Source: Luscinia megarhynchos (lineage: Eukaryota; Chordata; Aves; Passeriformes; Turdidae). From it: a stretch of DNA of 64,000 bases. The stretch's first letter is position 1, and the number at the start of each line of letters is the position of its first letter. The DNA is taken from contig CM067570.1 of NCBI GenBank assembly GCA_034336665.1, positions 14,491,502 through 14,555,501 of the forward strand, written 5' to 3'. Of this stretch, positions 60,471 to 64,000 are shown piece after piece. Below the pieces are notes generated by a model, which worked only from the letters and a program-made list of their open reading frames with translations, did no database searches and was not told the origin of the DNA. The position numbers were made by a program, and so were the translations under genes.

Positions 60471-63169
60471 GATTTAAAGTCACAGGGTCAGGAGCTCTCA
60501 TATATGGAGACTCTTATGTACACAGCAATGCTTGTGCTGCTGCTCCTGCTCCAACAGCATGAATGGTGGATTTTCTGCTCCATCCTCCCCCATCTATCAG
60601 CCCACTACAGAGATTTCTGAAGCATCTCAGCCTCCTAAGACAGTTAGCTCTATGAAAGAAGGGAAAAGGAGGGAAAAAAAAACCAATAAGGAAATGATTT
60701 TTGTTTGTATTCTCTATGCAGAGCCCGAGTGGTTAGTCTGGGGAGTGGGTGAAACTGAACTGTGACTATAAGCACTGCAGCCACTCTGCTCAGCTGTGAT
60801 TAACTTCTGTGTGAAGCAAAGTAGTGTACACCCAAAATACTGTTTGCTTGGAAGACCAGCAAGGATCTCAGGAGTCTGAATGTAAGTATAAAATAAAACT
60901 GAGAGAAAGGGAGTGAAAACTTGGCTTTTGGGGTTTTTTTAACCAGGATACCTGTTTTGAGAGGCCTCATTCCATGTCAGACTGTCACCAAGTAGAGGGG
61001 AGACCAAATGCACCTTTTCCTCTCTGCATCTGTAGCTATGTTCCTGTCTAGTGAGCAGGTTGGGGAATTAGATATATTGGAGAAGGAACCAGCAGCAAAC
61101 AAGACACAGAGCATTGAACCAGTTTGAAAGCTAGCACTTGCAGAGGTGCTGGAACAAAATCAACACTGGCTGGAGGCAGAATGCTGTGGAAAAAAGTCTC
61201 AGAAAGGGCTCAGAGAACCTAGCTCAGATTGTTTAATTTTCTTCTGTATCTGGGCCAGCAGGGCTTTATGTATGTCTTTAGTAATTCCATTAGGATAGCA
61301 TCAGAGATACCTGTCTGCCTCATTGCCTTGCATGACTGCTTGGCAACATGATTGCTGAACCTGCTGCATAACATATTTTGGAGGAAGAGCCTGCAAGAAG
61401 GTTGTGCAGAGCAGGAGAGCCTGGGTTTGATAGAAGGAGCAGGGCTGACCTGCTCTATATTTCAGTTCTTTTTTTCTTGACTGTGCTTCCCAGAAAACAG
61501 GATTAAAAACTTGGGGGTTTTGTTGCCAAACCACACAGTGTCCATTTTTATGATTTCTGTGACTGAATAGTGGTGCACCTGCCAAACAAGCACAGGCTCA
61601 CTGCTGCCCTCTCCACCCCACTTTCTGCAGACCCAAGACCTGGTTATTCACACTTCCATGTGTGACAGCATTGCTGAATGCCATTCCCAGCACATCAGGG
61701 AAACACCTTGACAGAGGAAAAGCAGCTGCTGGTGGCTCTGTTGATGGTGGCTCTTCCAGTGATGTGGAAACTGAGTCAGAAGCTGTTTCTAGCATAGAGC
61801 TACTTTCAGAAAGGCTGCTTTTTTTTCCAGAATAGGGTCAGCTTTCAGAATTTGGCTCCAACAAAGAGGTACAAACTGAGCCTTGGTTAAAGTTCCCTCA
61901 TTCATACTAGAGTCCAGACCTAAATCCTACTCTGTCAGAGGATGGCTGTTTCTTACCTGTTGAAACATTTCTCCTGGGACAAGTCACTAGGCCTGGCATC
62001 AAAAGGGTGATTTTTGAGCCTCAGAAATCTCTTTTGTGGGTTTTGTGCTAAGAGTGGCTGAAACTTGCTACTGGTTCATTTCAGCTCTATGCACCGAACC
62101 GTAACTCACTGCTGCTCACAAGTTCAGCAGGAACATTCCCAAAACCCCCGTAGAAGAAATTTACGGTTGCTCAACGCTCTGTTACTGGCGGCCACAACTG
62201 TGTGTGCTCCACATGTCTTTGTAATCACTTAATGACTCATTTCCTTAATCTCTCATTTCCTATAGCCTTATTACAAGCAATTCATAAACCCAGATCCATG
62301 GCCCTTCTCTGGCTGCAGTCAGGAAGCACTGAACTGACTGCATCTGGTTGGTTGGCTGGAGCACCCCTCTCTATTCCCCTCTGAAACTTTCCACTGGACC
62401 CTGTCTTTTGCTGCAGTGACACCTACTGATGAGGTAAGAGTGTATTAACTACACGGTCCCCTGTTGCCAAATGCAGCCAGCAACCACTTCCTGGTGCTAA
62501 CCAGATGTTTCTGCTCTTTTGGAGCAAATTTCACACTACGCTGGAAGAAGATTTGCACGGTCTTGCAGACCTGAACAGAGATCACTGCAGCAGGAGGAAG
62601 TGGCACTTCTCATTCAGCCATCAACCAACTCATGGCCTTGGGAAGAAAGCCTTGCAAGGCAACATCCCTGGGGATGCTCAATGGCACTGAGGAAGCAGCC
62701 AAACAGCCAGCATGCCTTTGTTTTCTTCTATAGAGCCTTTCATTTTTCTGGAGAAATAACTACTGCTGGGAAGCTGTAACCCTGATACCTCCTCAAAACA
62801 CCCCATGGTGACTGGGAGAAAGGGAGTGAAAGCCTGAGCCCCATGGCTTGGTGCTGCCAGGTCAAGGGTTTCTCTTACAGTGAAAAGTGCTTCCCTTTCA
62901 AACCTCAGTCTTTTCCCTATACAATTATTTGGAAAATTTTAGCTTCAGCTAAAACACTGTGAAAACCATCCTGCAGTACATCAAGAAGAGAAGAAATGGG
63001 TTTAATACTCCAGAAGGGCAAGAGGAGAGTCAAGGAACAGGTGAAGGAAATCAGGACACTTTCTCACTGGAGACCTTGGCTTTAACCCAGTTTGCCATGA
63101 ATGTTATCTGTTCTCTAGTACATCTAAACATTGACTTTATGTGGGAGACAGCATGATAAAGGAATGAGC
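60471..63169. other. unique noncoding DNA, no gene recognised
   Basis: Frames of up to 94 codons on both strands have no recognisable domains. An A-run lies near 60673-60682. No RNA gene or transposon was seen. Confidence 0.5.
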
Positions 63170-63206
63170 ATAGGATAGGATTAGATAGGATGGGATAGGT
63201 TAGGAA
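63170..63206 (+). repeat. small degenerate hexamer array (TAGGAT)n
   Basis: About six imperfect TAGGAT/GGATAG/TTAGGA units lie in 37 bp. It is not telomeric TTAGGG. It is a minor tandem repeat. Confidence 0.8.
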
Positions 63207-64000
63207 TTGTCAGAACATTCTTCAATCTCCCCCTCTGCTTTGAGATCCTGTCTGGCTGGCACTGCAGGTTAACATCTCAAATCTGAGGCCAGTGACCCAG
63301 AGCCAGTGGACAAGCTTTATGAAACAGTGCTGTAAATCCAGGATCTCTAAGCCTGTCTGTGAAGGAAAGGTCTTCAATAACTGCACAGAGGCTTTGGGAC
63401 ATTTAGGTCTGCACAGGAGGGGGAGCACTGAAGAGGTTCTCTCTCACTCTAGAAAACCTGGCTACATTTTAGCCATGATTTTGTAGGATTGCAGTGCTTG
63501 AACATGAATTCCTTCAGTCATTTTGATGCAGAAGCAATGCATCTTCACCATCCAGCTTCCATTTCACCATCACCACAGAACAAATGGGGCACACACATTA
63601 AGAAACTAAATGACCTACTCAATGTATAAAAGAGCTCCCTGAGGTGTGTCAAAGTAAAGCAGAATCTACCTACAGAGTGGAATAAGGCTTTTGCCAAAAG
63701 GTGCTCTGAATAGAAAGGACCTCAGGTACATGTTATTAACTACTGGCTGCATTATGTCAGATACTATATGTTGTACCACCTTCTTCTGGATGGATTCTGC
63801 TCACCTTTGCTGCCCACTTTTCATGTAAATTCCAGGTTTTCTGGGCAAGAATCTGAAATCTGAGGTTTTTTTCTATGATGTCTTCTGTAGGACCCTCCAG
63901 AAAAGAGGCCTTACCTTGAAAATCTGAGACTTCTGAGGATGGCAGGTGCTACAAAAAGAGAGAAATTGTGGATGAAAACCCACTCATCTTTGATGAAGCT
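63207..64000. other. unique noncoding DNA, no gene recognised
   Basis: This is unique sequence up to the window end. Short frames (64-68 codons) only. Nothing further was recognised. Confidence 0.5.

Noticed and set aside
63170..63206. Possible interstitial telomere repeat
   Set aside because: The unit is TAGGAT-like and degenerate, not TTAGGG, so it is a simple hexamer array.

Overview
The window looks like a gene-poor stretch of a vertebrate nuclear genome, most probably from a bird. It has no prokaryotic gene layout. Open frames are short and scattered over all six frames, and the longest ones lie in a microsatellite. The recognisable interspersed repeats are almost all 5'-truncated CR1 LINE tails. 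Two of them end or begin in the ATTCTATG-type tail typical of avian/reptilian CR1. Recognisable repeats cover only a few percent of the sequence, which fits a bird better than a turtle, crocodile or mammal. The species cannot be named from the sequence.

Layout. 1-3.1 kb is unique DNA. 3063-3479 is an uninterrupted 417-nt purine tract (AAAG/AAAAG microsatellite). 3.5-11 kb is unique DNA with a GC-rich patch at 6.95-7.24 kb. 11.07-11.60 kb is an old, frameshifted CR1 on the + strand. 12.45-12.72 kb is a second GC-rich patch. 14.64-14.95 and 16.37-16.70 kb are two minus-strand CR1 tails. 21.65 kb holds a perfect octamer-like palindrome, and 22.76-22.87 kb an older CR1 scrap. 26.29-26.58 kb is a plus-strand CR1 tail with an apparent internal deletion. 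26.6-46 kb is mostly unique DNA with low-complexity patches and a few segments that look like candidate conserved noncoding elements. 46.4-46.7 kb carries a MIR-like SINE remnant followed by overlapping GC palindromes. 52.0-52.4 kb is the most interesting candidate regulatory or conserved segment. 55.79-56.57 kb is GC-rich with two canonical G-quadruplex motifs. 57-64 kb is unique DNA with one more MIR-like remnant and a small hexamer array.

Genes. I could not support any protein-coding exon, tRNA, rRNA or known ncRNA. The frames that carry a recognisable protein signature (11.1, 14.7, 16.5 and 26.4 kb) are decayed C-terminal pieces of CR1 ORF2 reverse transcriptase, not host genes. The window is best read as intergenic DNA or the inside of a very large intron. 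Its possible function would lie in noncoding regulatory elements, which need cross-species alignment to confirm. I found no convincing new biological system.
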